This document shows positions 23,568 to 34,870 of a stretch of 64,000 nt of DNA, piece after piece. Source of the DNA: Sceloporus undulatus (taxonomy: Eukaryota; Chordata; Lepidosauria; Squamata; Phrynosomatidae); assembly GCF_019175285.1 (NCBI RefSeq), contig NC_056527.1:51897387-51961386 (forward strand), read 5' to 3'. The notes below the pieces were generated by a model. The model worked only from the letters and a program-made list of their open reading frames with translations. It ran no database searches and was not told where the DNA came from. The stretch's first letter is position 1. The number at the start of each line of letters is the position of its first letter. Both the position numbers and the translations under genes were made by a program.

Positions 23568-23937
23568 TAGATAAGTGGTAGAAGACAGTAGAGCTGTCTG
23601 CAGTGGCTTAGTGCCATGGCAGTTAAAGTGGTGTCAAACTGGATTATTTCAACAGTGTTATTCTGGATTATGCAGCCACTGTTATTCTGCTGGGTGATAT
23701 TTCCTTGCAGAGTCAATGGGTTTGGGGCAGTGATTCCTTGGGACTGATGAGAACCTAGGGAAGAGGGATGCACAAATAGCTGGAAGGGGTTGCATGAGGC
23801 TGACCTCTTAATCCTGCCTTGCTTTATTGCATTTCCAGTTCTCAGGCCCAATCCACCCAAAGTTAGTCATGACACCACTTCAACTGCCATGGCACTGAGC
23901 CACAGCAGACAGCCCTTCTGTCTTCTCCCACTCATCT
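23568..23937. repeat. Foldback element with about 70-bp arms
   Basis: The left arm (about 23568-23640) includes GAAGACAGTAG, GCTGTCTGCAGTGGC and TGCCATGGCAGTTAAAGTGG. The right arm (about 23866-23937) is its complement. The spacer has AT-rich GGATTATGCAGCC blocks. It is related in style to the palindromic MITE at 54421. Confidence 0.7.
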
Positions 23938-23994
23938 GTACATTAGGTTCCCTAAAATGAGTTCATGTTGACATAGATTGATTCTTTTGGAAAA

Positions 23995-24177
23995 CAAGGG
24001 CTTTTCAAGTCTTGACACAGAAATTTCTTGGAGGAGTGTCAGACAGGGTTGAGAAAATCCATGTTGCGTTTGCAGCTTATAATTACTCACTTTAGATGTG
24101 TGTAAAGGAAAGACCACAATGGTTGTCATCTGCTATACTATGCACAACATTTCTAGGCAAAAACATATTTTTGAAAT
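23995..24177. repeat. 183-bp direct duplication, copy A
   Basis: This segment recurs 1788 bp downstream at 25783-25965 in the same orientation, with about five substitutions by eye (roughly 97% identity). It is not palindromic, has no A-rich tail and matches no repeat family I know. Its origin is unknown. Confidence 0.9.
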
Positions 24178-24429
24178 AATTCCCCCTGAAGTCAATTGAA
24201 TAAATTAATTATTAGTAACTCAGGTCTCACGGGTTTCCAGTAGGAGATGCAGCAAGTCCTCTTTTACATTACACCATCAGAGCACTTTCATGCCACTAAC
24301 AGCCATGACTGCATCCTCCAGGATCCCAGGATTTGTAGTGTGAGGGATTACAATTCTCTGAAAGAGAGTTCTGAACACCATATGAAATTATCAAGCCCAG
24401 GAATCGGTAGGATGGTGCCACAGCAGTTA
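24178..24429. repeat. Diverged MITE-like sequence
   Basis: CACTTTCATGCCACTAACAGCC and CAGGATTTGTAGTGTGAGGG recall the palindromic TTTAACTGCCATGGCTC family at 54421, but ends and arms are badly eroded. Confidence 0.35.
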
Positions 24430-24505
24430 AAATATTTATTTTTATTTATTTATTTCCAAGATCTATATCCCGCCTTTCTCCCACAGCGGGATTCAATGCA
24501 GGTAT
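24430..24505 (-). mobile_element. CR1/L2-type LINE 3' tail
   Basis: TTTATTTATTTATTTCCAAG followed by ATCCCGCCTTTCTCCCACAGC is the inverted 3' end (GGGAGAAAGGCGGGATA...) of a common squamate LINE. Confidence 0.7.
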
Positions 24506-24829
24506 AAAATTAGTATCAAAATGCTATCACTATGAACTATTAAAGAGTTCAGATAGCAAGGTGTAGTCCTGTGTGAGCAGACACAAAATTGTACTGTCTG
24601 TCACAAGAACTGACAATTATATTCATGTGTAACAAACAGTGTCTGGTATACATTTGTTATTTAAAGTCCAGCCATTTTCATTTGGAGTTGTATCTTATGT
24701 GGGAATATGCAATTTCCCATCACTTTGTGGGTAAAATACACACATACGTGTGCATGTGCACAAACATGCACGCACACATACATTTATTGAGGAAATGCTA
24801 ATCCAATATATTTATTTAGTTAGTTACTT
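24506..24829. other. Intergenic, no gene recognised
   Basis: Unique-looking AT-rich sequence with a short CA/GT patch near 24730-24782. No repeat or exon is named. Confidence 0.5.
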
Positions 24830-25140
24830 ATTTTATGGCATACAACAGTGAAAATAAAATAAAGCTAAAATCTTATTATGAAGATTTTTTTAAAAAACTA
24901 CACAAATTATTCTATTAAAAGCACAAAATCAAAACAGCCTAAAACATATATAAGTGTAATAGATAAGATAACAGCAGCCCATACTCCAACAAGACCTTTA
25001 AAAGAGCAGGACATTTAAAAGAACAACCAAACTTCCCCTGGGAGGGAATTCCAAATCTTGGGAGCAGCTGTCTCATATTTCCTCACCAAGCTTGCCTCTG
25101 TTTTCATCCAAAGGGTCATTTCAATATAGCTTCTCTACCT
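24830..25140 (-). mobile_element. CR1-type LINE 3' region fragment
   Basis: AAACAGCCTAAAACATATAT, GCAGCCCATACTCCAACAAG and GGGAGGGAATTCCAAATCTTGGG resemble the inverted 3' region of CR1-like elements that is better kept at 28917-29590. Confidence 0.5.
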
Positions 25141-25782
25141 ACATCATCAACCATATGTACTGAGTGTAATCCTCAAAAGGCACACATTTCTTCCAACCTG
25201 CATGCTCAAGCAGATCTATGTAGACTGAACAAGCTTGCCTTTTGTTACAGTCCCTTCCTTCACAAAGGTGCCTCATTAAAGGTAATCTGCGGAGAAACTG
25301 TCGCAAAAGATTAAATATAAAGATTACAAACTGCAAGAAGATCACTTCTCTCCTTCCAGCAAATTATTTTTTTAAAACTTCATTTCTTTTATAGCAATGT
25401 TATTCCTTCTTTAAATAAAAGAAGCAACCAGAAGTACTTCTCCCCCTGCAGCTTTGCAATCCTTCACCAAGCAAATGATTATGCTGCAGGTGGAATGCAG
25501 TTGCAGCACATATAAATTGATCATCTGGCTAAGCTTTTACTTATTTTGCCCAACCCTTTCCCACACATACTGCTTAATACGTAAATATTTGGGAATCTTT
25601 TTTTCCTCTGGTGCTAGAATCAATTCTAGGTCTGTGCATGTCTTTTGAATCTCCTTTTCCCACAAATCTTGGCTCATAACCTCACAGTGGTGCACTAATC
25701 CAAACCCCTTACACATCCTGGTGATTGTCAAGCTCAGTTTTTCCAGTTAATTCAACATAGTCTTCTTATGGAGACATTTCCT
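25141..25782. other. Intergenic, no gene recognised
   Basis: No repeat or exon could be named. Confidence 0.5.
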
Positions 25783-25965
25783 CAAGGGCTTTTCAAGTCT
25801 TGACACAGAAATTTCTTGGAGGAGTGTCAGACAGGGTTGAGAAAATCCATGTTGCGTTTGCAGCTTATAATTACTCACTTTAGATGTGTGTAAACGAGAG
25901 ACCACAATGGTTGTCGTCTGCTATACTATGCACAACATTTCTAGGAAAAAACATATTTTTAAAAT
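25783..25965. repeat. 183-bp direct duplication, copy B
   Basis: Near-identical to 23995-24177. Visible differences are GTAAACGAGAGACC versus GTAAAGGAAAGACC, GTCGTC versus GTCATC, and AGGAAAAA versus AGGCAAAA, plus one in the A/T-rich end. The flanks of the two copies are unrelated. Confidence 0.9.
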
Positions 25966-26333
25966 ATTTTATAAATAAATATATATTTTATTTTGTTACA
26001 ATTTTAGAAAGAAAAAGAAAACCAAGAGAACCTCTGGCCATCTGTATCCTATACATATCTGAATATAATCTTGATAAGGACAAGATTATAAGGACATTAG
26101 TTTGATACCTTCCAACATTTCACAGACGAAAATGGGGACACGTGTGGCCAAGCAACATCAGAGTGTGGTCAAAGTGCTGCAGCCAGACTACGAAAAAGGA
26201 AAAGATATTAATGAGAAAGAACATGCAAAATTACTATTTTGAAGCAGAGAAATACTGAAATTTTCATAGTACATTTACGAAAACATTTTAAAAAGAGAGA
26301 GAAAATACAAACCAATAAGTACAATACTTTGTA
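25966..26333. other. AT-rich intergenic
   Basis: No recognised repeat or exon. Confidence 0.5.
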
Positions 26334-26545
26334 TAGTTAGCCCTCCATATCCACAGATTCAAGCACTGACGATATGAAAATATTTTTTTAAAAATATGAA
26401 TTCAAAATAGGAAACCTCGATTTTGCCATTTTGTATAAGAGACATCATTTCCCTAAGCCATTGTATTTGTACTTGAGCATCCATGGATTGTGGTATCCAC
26501 AGGGGTTCCTGAAACCAAACCCCAGCAGATAGCAAGGCCCCACTG
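26334..26545. mobile_element. Tigger-type MITE, inverted orientation
   Basis: The left end is TAGTTAGCCCTCCATATCCA. The right end runs from CATCCATGGATTGTGG to AAGGCCCCACTG, with TA on both sides (26332-26333, 26546-26547). It is the same family as 7181, 8226 and 41729. Confidence 0.8.
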
Positions 26546-26715
26546 TATATGTGCATACAGAACACAATTAATAATAATTATAACGTTATTCTCAAATCAA
26601 AATATCTTTTATCAGACCTGCTCAAAATTCCACCTTTTTCTCAGATCCACTGTATGGACTCTGTGTTCTTACCTCTGTCAAATTCCAGATTCCTCTTAAT
26701 ATAATTCTCATGTGG

Positions 26716-26800
26716 TTACCTTGAACCAATTGCAACTTCTCAACCTACCTAACTTCACGGGGTTGTTCATGGAATAAAAATGGGGCAAGAAAAGGGGAAA
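26716..26800 (+). mobile_element. tRNA-SINE fragment
   Basis: CTCAACCTACCTAACTTCACGGGGTTGTTCATGGAATAAAA is the middle-to-tail part of a squamate tRNA SINE also seen at 52962. Confidence 0.55.
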
Positions 26801-28653
26801 ATAATGTGCAATACTTTTAGCTTCAGGAGATAAACAGAATGAAATTAGTTGAACAGGATAGTTGGGAAAACCATGATTGTCATAAGACAATGTATGCATT
26901 TCAATTACCTTTTAGAATGTCTCAAGCTCCAATCTTGTACACATCCTTCTAAGGGTAATTCACTGGGACTTTATTTTGAGTACAGACAGCCTGGTGCATT
27001 ATATTTCCTAACAGAGGTAATAGATATACCAGGCGATTCAATAACAATGGTGCTTCTTATTTGGTTTTGCATCATTCCTTTTGAATCGTCCTGTACATCT
27101 TAATGTATGGCGCATGGAGCAAGTGATTCACCTAATCTAAATATATAGGCCAGCCTGCGTTCTATATACACAGCAGCTGTCTGAGGCTTGAAGTAACACT
27201 GAAGTTGCAAGAAAAACAAATGTCAGGATGGCCTAGCCAACAATGAATACTGGCAATGGGAAACCTTGGATCCCTTCCAATGTTACTCAGCTATGAAGTA
27301 ATTGAATGGCCTTGGACATGTCAGTTTCCCTCAGTGTCACTTATCCCATTTGTAAAAATCTGCCTAAAAGGAAATGATATCAATTAATATTTGTATAGAA
27401 TTTTGACATTATGAATAATAAAAGATACTTCTAATTTTCTTTAAAAACTGTAAGCCCAGGGTTACAATCCTTTTCATGCTTACATGGGAGTTAGCTCTAA
27501 GGGTCATGGTAAGATATAATACTGAATAAAAAGGCAGAGGAATAGGTAGAAAGCATAGCCTTTTCCATCTGACATATCCAAAAACTGACCACTGCCCATT
27601 CCTATCAGAATGAGAGAATTCCTATCAATCAAGAGAGATACACGTTTATTTTTTTTTTAATTTGTTCCTTTTCACTTCTTTTTGTTTCTTGTTTTTTAAA
27701 AGATATTATTTGTGCAAAAAATTTTAAATGGGAGAAGATTTTTTTTTCTTAAAAAGTAAGGCAAATTATTATAAATGCACAAAAGGTAGGAAAGGGACTT
27801 ACGAAAGTGTAGCATTTGAAATATTTCAACAACATTTCATATTTTGAACTGATCAGCTCCTTATAATAATAAAAATATGTAAAGCAGCATAGAACATTTT
27901 AAAAATGTAATTGCTATGACACTGTTCAATATATTCAATAATTTCCCATGGGATATAGTGGAAGCATCATTATATAAGATACCTATAAATTAGACTGGAT
28001 AAAAGTGTGGAAAATATACTATTGGGAACTATTTTGCCATAGAAATAAGATAAAAGACTTAATATGGTTCTTCCCTCTCTAATTTCTGTTATTCATATGG
28101 TATATAATAGAGATGAATTATTTTTAATAATAAAACAAACACTCATTAGAATAGTATCTTTTAAAATCTCTTAGCTTTTCTATAGTAAGTAATGAAAAGG
28201 CTGAATAATTTGACCTGCTAATTCCCCTAAATGTAAAACAAATTAATGCTCATGATCTAAATGACACTTTCATATGTATATGTTTACCTATTGTCTGCAA
28301 AAGCTGTTTTCGCCTAGAGATTTGGAATTTATTCAAAACAATAAAAGGGTTTTTTTTTTTTGAGGCGGGGGGTGCAATTTGCCCAGGAATGGGGATTGGG
28401 AGACATCTTTTATGTTGAGCTTGCAGAAGTGAAGTCTACAAATGTTTAATTATATTATATTACATTATATTATATTATAATATAGCATACAATATCCTCA
28501 CACAGACATACACACTCTTGTGTATGAGTCAGGCTCCAAGCAGTCACTGTTGTGAGATCTGAGTAGCAGATCTGGCTAGAAGAACCATCTAAGCAATCCA
28601 TGTATGAAATAAAAGTAGCTCCAGCCTGAATTCAAAATGATCCTTTGCATCAT

Positions 28654-28657
<4 letters not shown>
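26801..28657. other. AT-rich intergenic block
   Basis: Near 27310-27356 the phrase GGACATGTCAGTTTCCCTCAG...CCCATTTGTAAAA recalls a MIR/core-SINE, a weak match. A TATAT run lies at 28449-28490. The stretch 28195-28330 is repeat-free and enhancer-like but unproven. No exon was found. Confidence 0.4.

Positions 28658-28698
<41 letters not shown>
28658..28698. repeat. (GT)n microsatellite
   Basis: About 20 GT units immediately next to the tail of a minus-strand Sauria SINE. It probably grew from the SINE's CA-rich tail. Confidence 0.9.
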
Positions 28699-28699
<1 letters not shown>

Positions 28700-28916
28700 T
28701 GTGCTTTCAAGTCATTTCCAACCTATGGCAAAACTGAGGCAAACCTATCATAGGGTTTTCTTGGATTTGTTCAGAGGCGGTTTGCCATTGCCTTCCCCTG
28801 AGTCTAAGAGTGTGTCACTTGCCCAAGGTAGTTTTCATGGCTGCGTGGGAATCGAACCCTGGTCTTCACAGTAATTGTTCAACAGCACTCAAATCACTAT
28901 GCCATGCTGGCTCTCC
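28699..28916 (-). mobile_element. Sauria SINE, near full length
   Basis: GTGCTTTCAAGTCATTTCCAACC through AGGGTTTTCTTGG and TTTGCCATTGCCTTCCCCTGAG to the tRNA-like head ending at ATGCCATGCTGGCTCTC. It is well preserved. Confidence 0.9.
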
Positions 28917-29590
28917 TCTTCTTCCTCCTGCCTTTTTACCAGCGTGGGGCTCAAGGCAGCTTACAATAGTTAAAACAAACACAATTTTTTCAAAAAAAAA
29001 TTACAGAATATAAGCAGTTAAACTATTATATAACTCAAACCAGCTAAAACCATAGAGCACTAAACAATCACAGTAAATAAAAATCCAGTGCATTAGATTT
29101 GTTGCTCCTAAAAAAAAAAAATCAAGTAGCAACAGCCTACTGGAATAATACAAGGGGTTTTACCTGCATGTGGAAAGATAGGAAAGAGGGTTCCAGTCTA
29201 GCCTCTCTGGGAAGGGGTTCCAGAGCTGGGGCTGACACTGAGAAGGCCATCTCCCATATTCCTACCAAATATATCTATGAATGTAGTGGGACAGAGAACA
29301 GAAGATCTCAAAACTCAAGCAAGTTAATATAGGAGAATATTGTCCTTCAAATAACCCGGACTTGAGCCATATATTTAAAGGACTTTGCACTTTGAATTGT
29401 GACAGAAACTGATAGACAGCCAACAAGGAATTTGTATGCTCCCTGTTGCCAACCCCTTGTTAACTATGGCTGCAGCTCTTCGGACCAGCTGAAGTTTCTG
29501 AACACTCTTCAAGAGTGTGTTAATCCAAACAAATGTTACATGTTACATTTTGCATAATAGTGGTAACACCACCATTGTATACCTAGAGAA
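28917..29590 (-). mobile_element. CR1-type LINE 3' region
   Basis: The series GGGGCTCAAGGCAGCTTACA, GGGAAGGGGTTCCAGAG, GAGAAGGCCATCTCC, TTTGAATTGTGACAG and GACCAGCTGAAGTTTC follows the known order of a squamate CR1-like 3' region on the minus strand. A foldback MITE starts at its right edge. No intact open frame remains. Confidence 0.7.
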
Positions 29591-29890
29591 TTAAGCTTAT
29601 CGCACAGCACTTGAAGGAATGGGAATGGGAACAGAATGGGGGGAAAGCATGTGTTACCGCATGGGAGAATGCCACCAATGCCACCGGGAGTCCCCAAACC
29701 ATTCACCAGCCATTGTGAAGGATGATTTTGAACCAGTCTTCAAAATCAGCTGCCATGGAATGGCTGGGAAATGGCTTGGGGACACCCAGCAGCATTAGTG
29801 GTGTTCTCCTATGCGGTAACACACGTTTTCCCCCGTTCCGTTCCGTTCCATTCCATTCTCATTCTGCCAAGTGCTGTGCAATAAGCTTAA
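29591..29890. repeat. Foldback MITE, TTATCGCACAGCAC family A, copy 2
   Basis: The outermost bases TTAAGCTTAT and ATAAGCTTAA are mirror images, followed inward by CGCACAGCACTTG/CAAGTGCTGTGC. GGAATGGGAATGGGAACAG pairs with the ATTCCATTCTCATTC side. The element cuts into the CR1 tail to its left. TTAA at both edges could be a target duplication or part of the palindrome. Confidence 0.75.
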
Positions 29891-30747
29891 CAGTTACGAC
29901 TAGACAGGAATCTGATTTAGGGTTTTTCCAGTTCAATACAAGTCACTTTACATTGCACCATTTTGCAAAATTACCTAGATGCAAGTACAAAAAAAATACA
30001 TTTGGAAAGAACGTTTAAGAGCCATTATATTGGTGGTTAAGGACATTTATTCATTATAATCTGCAATCATACTCTTAACGAAATTCCTTTCTTGTTGCCT
30101 GATTTTCCTCTTCAGAATACTGTATCTCATTCTCAAGGGCTTCAGTAAGATTGAATCAGGTTTATCCAACTGCAACAGAAGAATCCCATTTTCACTAAAG
30201 GAAAGATAACAAGAAAATTCTGTCTACCTCGTTTTGCAGCATCTGGATGTGCATTCTCACAATTAAAGCAAGGTGCCATTAGGGATTTAAAGAAAATTCA
30301 CTTTTCTCAGGTTTGACAAGAAAAAGCGCTTTGACACACTGAGACATCATTGAAAGGTTTGGTGGGGTTATGGTTTTTGTTATTTGTTTCATATTTTGAG
30401 ACCTTTCTGTGAAGAAAACCCCTGTTTATACAAAATGTTGGTTTGTGTGCAAAACCTTAGTTTTGGATAAAACAACATTTTTAATTTTTATTTTTTTGCA
30501 CAGGAGATACACTGTCCTGTGCAAGAAGTGGGTGGCGGTTGCAAATCAAAACAACAAAAGCAAAACTTTTTTTAAACGTGCAAAAACTCATATAACATCA
30601 TTATGGAGAGGAAAATGTGAAATTATTTCTTCTTGCATGCAAGATGAAAAGAGTAACAGTTTATAAGTGAACAGAGAAGTGTAAGTCAATTATTCCTTTT
30701 TAAATTTGAATTGTACAATGCTCTGGCCTGTACAATCTCCTCTTATC
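29891..30747. other. Intergenic, no gene recognised
   Basis: No repeat or exon could be named. Confidence 0.5.
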
Positions 30748-30750
30748 TAT

Positions 30751-30821
30751 GGGGCGATACAGATGGGCGGTGGTGCACCAACTGCACCGCACAGCACCGA
30801 CGCGCCAGTCTATATTGGGCC
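30751..30821. mobile_element. 71-bp PIF/Harbinger-like micro-element, TAT duplication
   Basis: It begins GGGGCGATACAGATGGGCGG and its right end is the near-complement, CGCCAGTCTATATTGGGCC. TAT occurs at 30748-30750 and again at 30822-30824. It is the smallest member of the family found at 4138 and 16232, reduced to little more than its two termini. Confidence 0.75.
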
Positions 30822-30824
30822 TAT

Positions 30825-31619
30825 GTCATCATGACCAGAGACAGTAGTACATGGCACAATCTTAATATATTCTTCTTCCACTATTCATTGAGGCCATATC
30901 CTGTGACTATGAAAGCAACTAAAACATTAGTTGCGGCACTAAATGAGTGAAGTTATTAGTTAGGAAACTGCAATAATAATGCAATGTAATTCCCTCATAA
31001 AAAGGGGATTACTAATATTTATGTGTACCTGGTTACATCTATATTCATTCATCATCAGTGCAGCAAGAGGGAGAGCAGCTCACTTGCCTTTGTAATACAG
31101 TGTTTTTCACATTAAATACCTAACAACTTGAAACAAAATTGTTTGGGCTCCACAATAATCACTCACACTCCCTTTTGGGCTCAGTTGTAGCATAATTATT
31201 TTATACTCTTTCCTGTTTTACTTGAGTTAGATCACAGTCAATCTGCCAACATTCCAGGGAGGTATTATGAGTGTTTTCAACCATAATATTAAAAATGGTT
31301 TTTGTCACCATCTCATTTATAATGCTAATCAGAAAGGTACAATAGCTAAAACATATGCACTTTTAAAATGTCTCCCTTGTACTTCTGTCCCACTAACATC
31401 ATTCACACTCACACATGCATGCAAATGCTATGAGACTAGCTTCGAGTGCTATTAATGTCTTGTACGAAAACACTGTATGCATTCAAACAGGGAAAATTGG
31501 TGAGGCCTATGGTGTTTTTAAATATGCAAGGAGACATATTGTTTGGTTTTGGTTGGAAGCTATTTTTCAGGGGGTGTACTCAACCAAAGTGAAGCCATGT
31601 TGATAGAATGCCATTTGCA
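30825..31619. other. Intergenic, no gene recognised
   Basis: Mostly unique-looking AT-rich sequence with no exon. Confidence 0.5.
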
Positions 31620-31920
31620 ACTCTAGAGGTTTTCAACTGTCATTGAGAAAGAGGCCATACCTGAGCACATACATTACTCAACTTGAAGCAAACAAGCGAT
31701 TCAAATCTGACATTTTTAATAGGCACATAAACGCCACAAGATGCATTTCAGGCTAATTTAAATATTCATTGTTTGTAATATTGTGAAGCCTCCTCTCCCA
31801 TTCCATTTCCCAATTAAGCAATGCATAAATGTGATTTGCATAACAGTGCCTCTGTGAAATGGAGCATAAGTATGGCTAATTTACTAAAATGCTGCAAGGT
31901 GGGACAAAGTGTGGGGAGGA
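31620..31920. promoter_or_regulatory. Candidate conserved noncoding element
   Basis: Repeat-free DNA with GGCTAATTTAAATATTCATTG, a TGATTTGCATAAC octamer-like site, CCAATTAAGC and GCTAATTTAC. The density of homeobox and POU-like cores without simple repeats resembles developmental enhancers. Conservation is not demonstrated. Confidence 0.35.
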
Positions 31921-31999
31921 TAAGAATCCCAAAGACGTAAACAGGAGTGAGAGTTAGAGGCGCAACTAAGCACCAAGTGTGTATCCTGAAAAAGAGGCA

Positions 32000-32140
32000 A
32001 ACTTGATTCTGTTCTTATTTAATACTGTTTTAATCTTATTTTTTTATATTTATAAAATGTATGTCTTATTGTATTCTCTGACTTTTTTTTAAGTCACCTT
32101 GAATCCCAGCTTGGGAGAAACACAGGATGCAAATAAAGGG
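32000..32140 (+). mobile_element. L2/CR1-type LINE 3' tail
   Basis: TTTAAGTCACCTTGAATCCCAGCTTGGGAGAAACACAGGATGCAAATAAAGG matches the terminal segment of squamate L2/CR1 tails. A GGATGGA-rich run follows. Confidence 0.6.
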
Positions 32141-33811
32141 ATGGAGAGATGGATGGAGGGATGAGTGGATAGATGCCACTGCTGTTTCAGTACCACTGAG
32201 TATACCACTCTTGACCTTGAGACTTTAAGGCCACAGAGTTGTCTCCCTTGTCTAGGAAAGATCAGGTGTCATCCTACTTATTGCTCCACATTAAAGTATA
32301 ATTACAGAATGAGATAGATGAGGAACTAAAATGCTGAAATTGTTCATTTTAATCTTAATAAGAAATATGGTTCCTAAGACTATCCTTATTGGTAACTGAT
32401 AAAGAAAGTTGGATGAGCAGGGATGGGTGGGGAGAAAGAGTGAACTCAGTAATTATAAATTATTGGGATTCTGCTCTGCCTAACTGAAAGCTCTCAGAGT
32501 TTGACCTTGTCTTTCAGAAATTTTAGGGCTCCCTCAAGTACACTGGAATGTAATTGTATTATGCTGGCAACAAGTGCTTATAATACCCTTGAGGATCTGG
32601 CCGATCTTCTGTAACGTACTTTCTGCCTCAACTCAGATAAAATAAAATAGGCATTATGTAAAAGACACACACAGCAGCATCTCATTCTTAAGCACTTGTT
32701 ATTTAGCTGTCATGGTATGCTAACTGTATGGCAACCATCCTAGGAGAAGGAAAACTCTGTTCCCAAACCCAGGCAGATGGTGCTCATCTAACCCTGTAAA
32801 GTCAACCATCTAAGAGAAGGAAACTCTAATCAAACCTACGACCTAAGGACCTCGCTGCTACCATCCATGCTTGTCAAGGCCTCAGCAGTCGAACCTCTGG
32901 TTTAAAGGGTGAGGCCAGTTCTGTGCACGCTGCACTCCACCAGAAAAATCCATTGCACAGGCTTGAAGGATACTTCCAACGTCATCAATGCACTTATAGA
33001 AAGCACAGGTGAGTCCTTCCTGAATCTTCATTCACAAAGTAAAGCTAACTGTGATGACCACTAGCAAGCACTGGAAGTGCTCACTGCTCACCTGTGGTTT
33101 AATAACAATTTCCCCCCTGTTGCATTAGAACAAATAGCATTATGTAAGCCTCAATGTGAGAATTTAGGGCTGCACTAGTTAACCTTTAAGTTACAGACCC
33201 TACAGGAGGAAAGGCATCATTGCCTTTGCCATTGCAATGATGTACTCTCCTCACTTTGTAATTGCAACTTTTACTGAGGTTGGGATATGTATGTCCAGAA
33301 ATGTATGCCAGCTTGACTCTTAATTTGTGGCAGGAGTACATAATCTATTACCACTCCAGACATCTTTTGTACAACTACTCACACAGCTCCTTACCATTAT
33401 CCATGGGGGCTGAGAGTTGAAAACTAAAATATCTAGAAGACAAAAGATTCCCTGCTCTGCTTATAGGATCAAGAACAGTGGCACTTAAGTAGGTAGTTGC
33501 AATCTACGTGGGAGGTGTGTTTCATTCTCCCTTGGGCTTTAGCTGGTTTACGCTGCTGGAAGCATTAATGTGAGACCAATGCAGGCTGTGTAATTTGTAG
33601 GGATTGGTTCCTAAAGTGAATGAAGAGTTCTCAAGTTGTAGTAATCTTTCCTGGGGAGATGTGAATGGAGAGAAGGACATAGAAAGGTGTCATTTTAGCA
33701 TCGGCTAGTATAACCTGTCAACGGGGGAAATTTTATTTATATGCATACGAAAGCATGAGAAACAACCTTCTCATTACACGGATTTATATGCATACCATCT
33801 CAGAGAGCATG
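32141..33811. other. Intergenic, no gene recognised
   Basis: A MITE scrap (GGGGCTGAGAGTTGAAAACTAAAATATCTAGAAG) lies near 33406. The remainder is unrecognised. Confidence 0.45.
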
Positions 33812-33992
33812 TTTGTTGTTGTGTGCCTTCAAGTCACTTCTGACATATGGTGACCCTAAGGTGAACCTGAGGTTTGGCATTGCCATCTTCTGCAGTTGAG
33901 AAAGTGTGACTTGCCCAAAATCACCCAATGGGTTTACATGGCTGAGCTGGGAATCAAACCCTGGTCTCCAGAGTCCTAGTCCAATACTCAGA
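33812..33992 (-). mobile_element. Sauria SINE
   Basis: TTGTTGTTGTGTGCCTTCAAGTCACTTCTG through CTTGCCCAAAATCACCCAATGGGTTTACATGGC to CCTGGTCTCCAGAGTCCTAGTCCAA. The extreme head is missing. Confidence 0.85.
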
Positions 33993-34534
33993 TTGAAAAC
34001 ACATCATCATCTTCACTTATTCCATGACAAGTATGTTTTGCACATGGGGACAGACTCTGATGCAGTGGTGCTTTCAAACAAGGAATCCTGACACATGCTT
34101 TCAAGTGTGGTATGATCCCATGAAAGGACTGTATCTTCAAGATGCTGGAAGATTGTATTTTCCTGCATCTTCAAGTCAACCAAATTTCTTGTAAGTTTGA
34201 GAAATCACCTGTGTTTAAAATAAAGAAGGACAAGGAATAAAAAACTTATTTTTAAAAATTCACAACCTATTTCAGTATAGTTGGCCAAAGCAGAAACATG
34301 GACAAGGAAATAATCTAAGGCACTGCAAAATTAATCCAGTTCAACACCACTTTAACTGTTATGACTCAATGCTATGGCATTCTGGGAATTGTAATTGTAA
34401 GACACTGGATACAGAAATATACCACTGAGCATCACTGGATATTTGCCAATAAACTTAGATTGATTTTTTAATGTAACAAATAGTTTTGAAAGGAATATGC
34501 TCAAAGATACCTGTCATTTGGAGAAAGAGATGCA
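33993..34534. other. Intergenic with a MITE scrap
   Basis: 34337-34395 (CAGTTCAACACCACTTTAACTG...GGCATTCTGGGAATTGTA) is half of the palindromic MITE family at 54421. Nothing else was recognised. Confidence 0.5.
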
Positions 34535-34870
34535 GTATACCTGGAGGGGGTTAATGGTTAATGACTAAAGTCTACAAGAAAAGACAAATGGAATGAACTC
34601 AGCAAACAAAGATTGATGGTAAAGTTGCAAATGCCATTGTTAATCCCATTAAGAGGTTGTTTGGAGCCATTAACACTGAGACTGTCAAAGTATTTTTAAA
34701 AGGAAAAGGCATTTGTTAACATACTGAATCTTGCATTTACAACTACAGGGTAATGCAAACAAACTGAAAAGTCTAAAAAGACACAATTAACCTTGAATAT
34801 TGCACGTTTCAGATACAAAGTCCTTTGAGATTAGAAGGAGGTGTTTGATCTTTCCATGAAGTATTTGAAG
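34535..34870. promoter_or_regulatory. Candidate conserved noncoding element
   Basis: Repeat-free sequence containing AACAAAGATTGATGG (SOX/TCF-like), CCATTGTTAATCCC, GTTAATGACT and AATTAACC sites. Its texture is enhancer-like, but conservation cannot be judged here. Confidence 0.3.
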
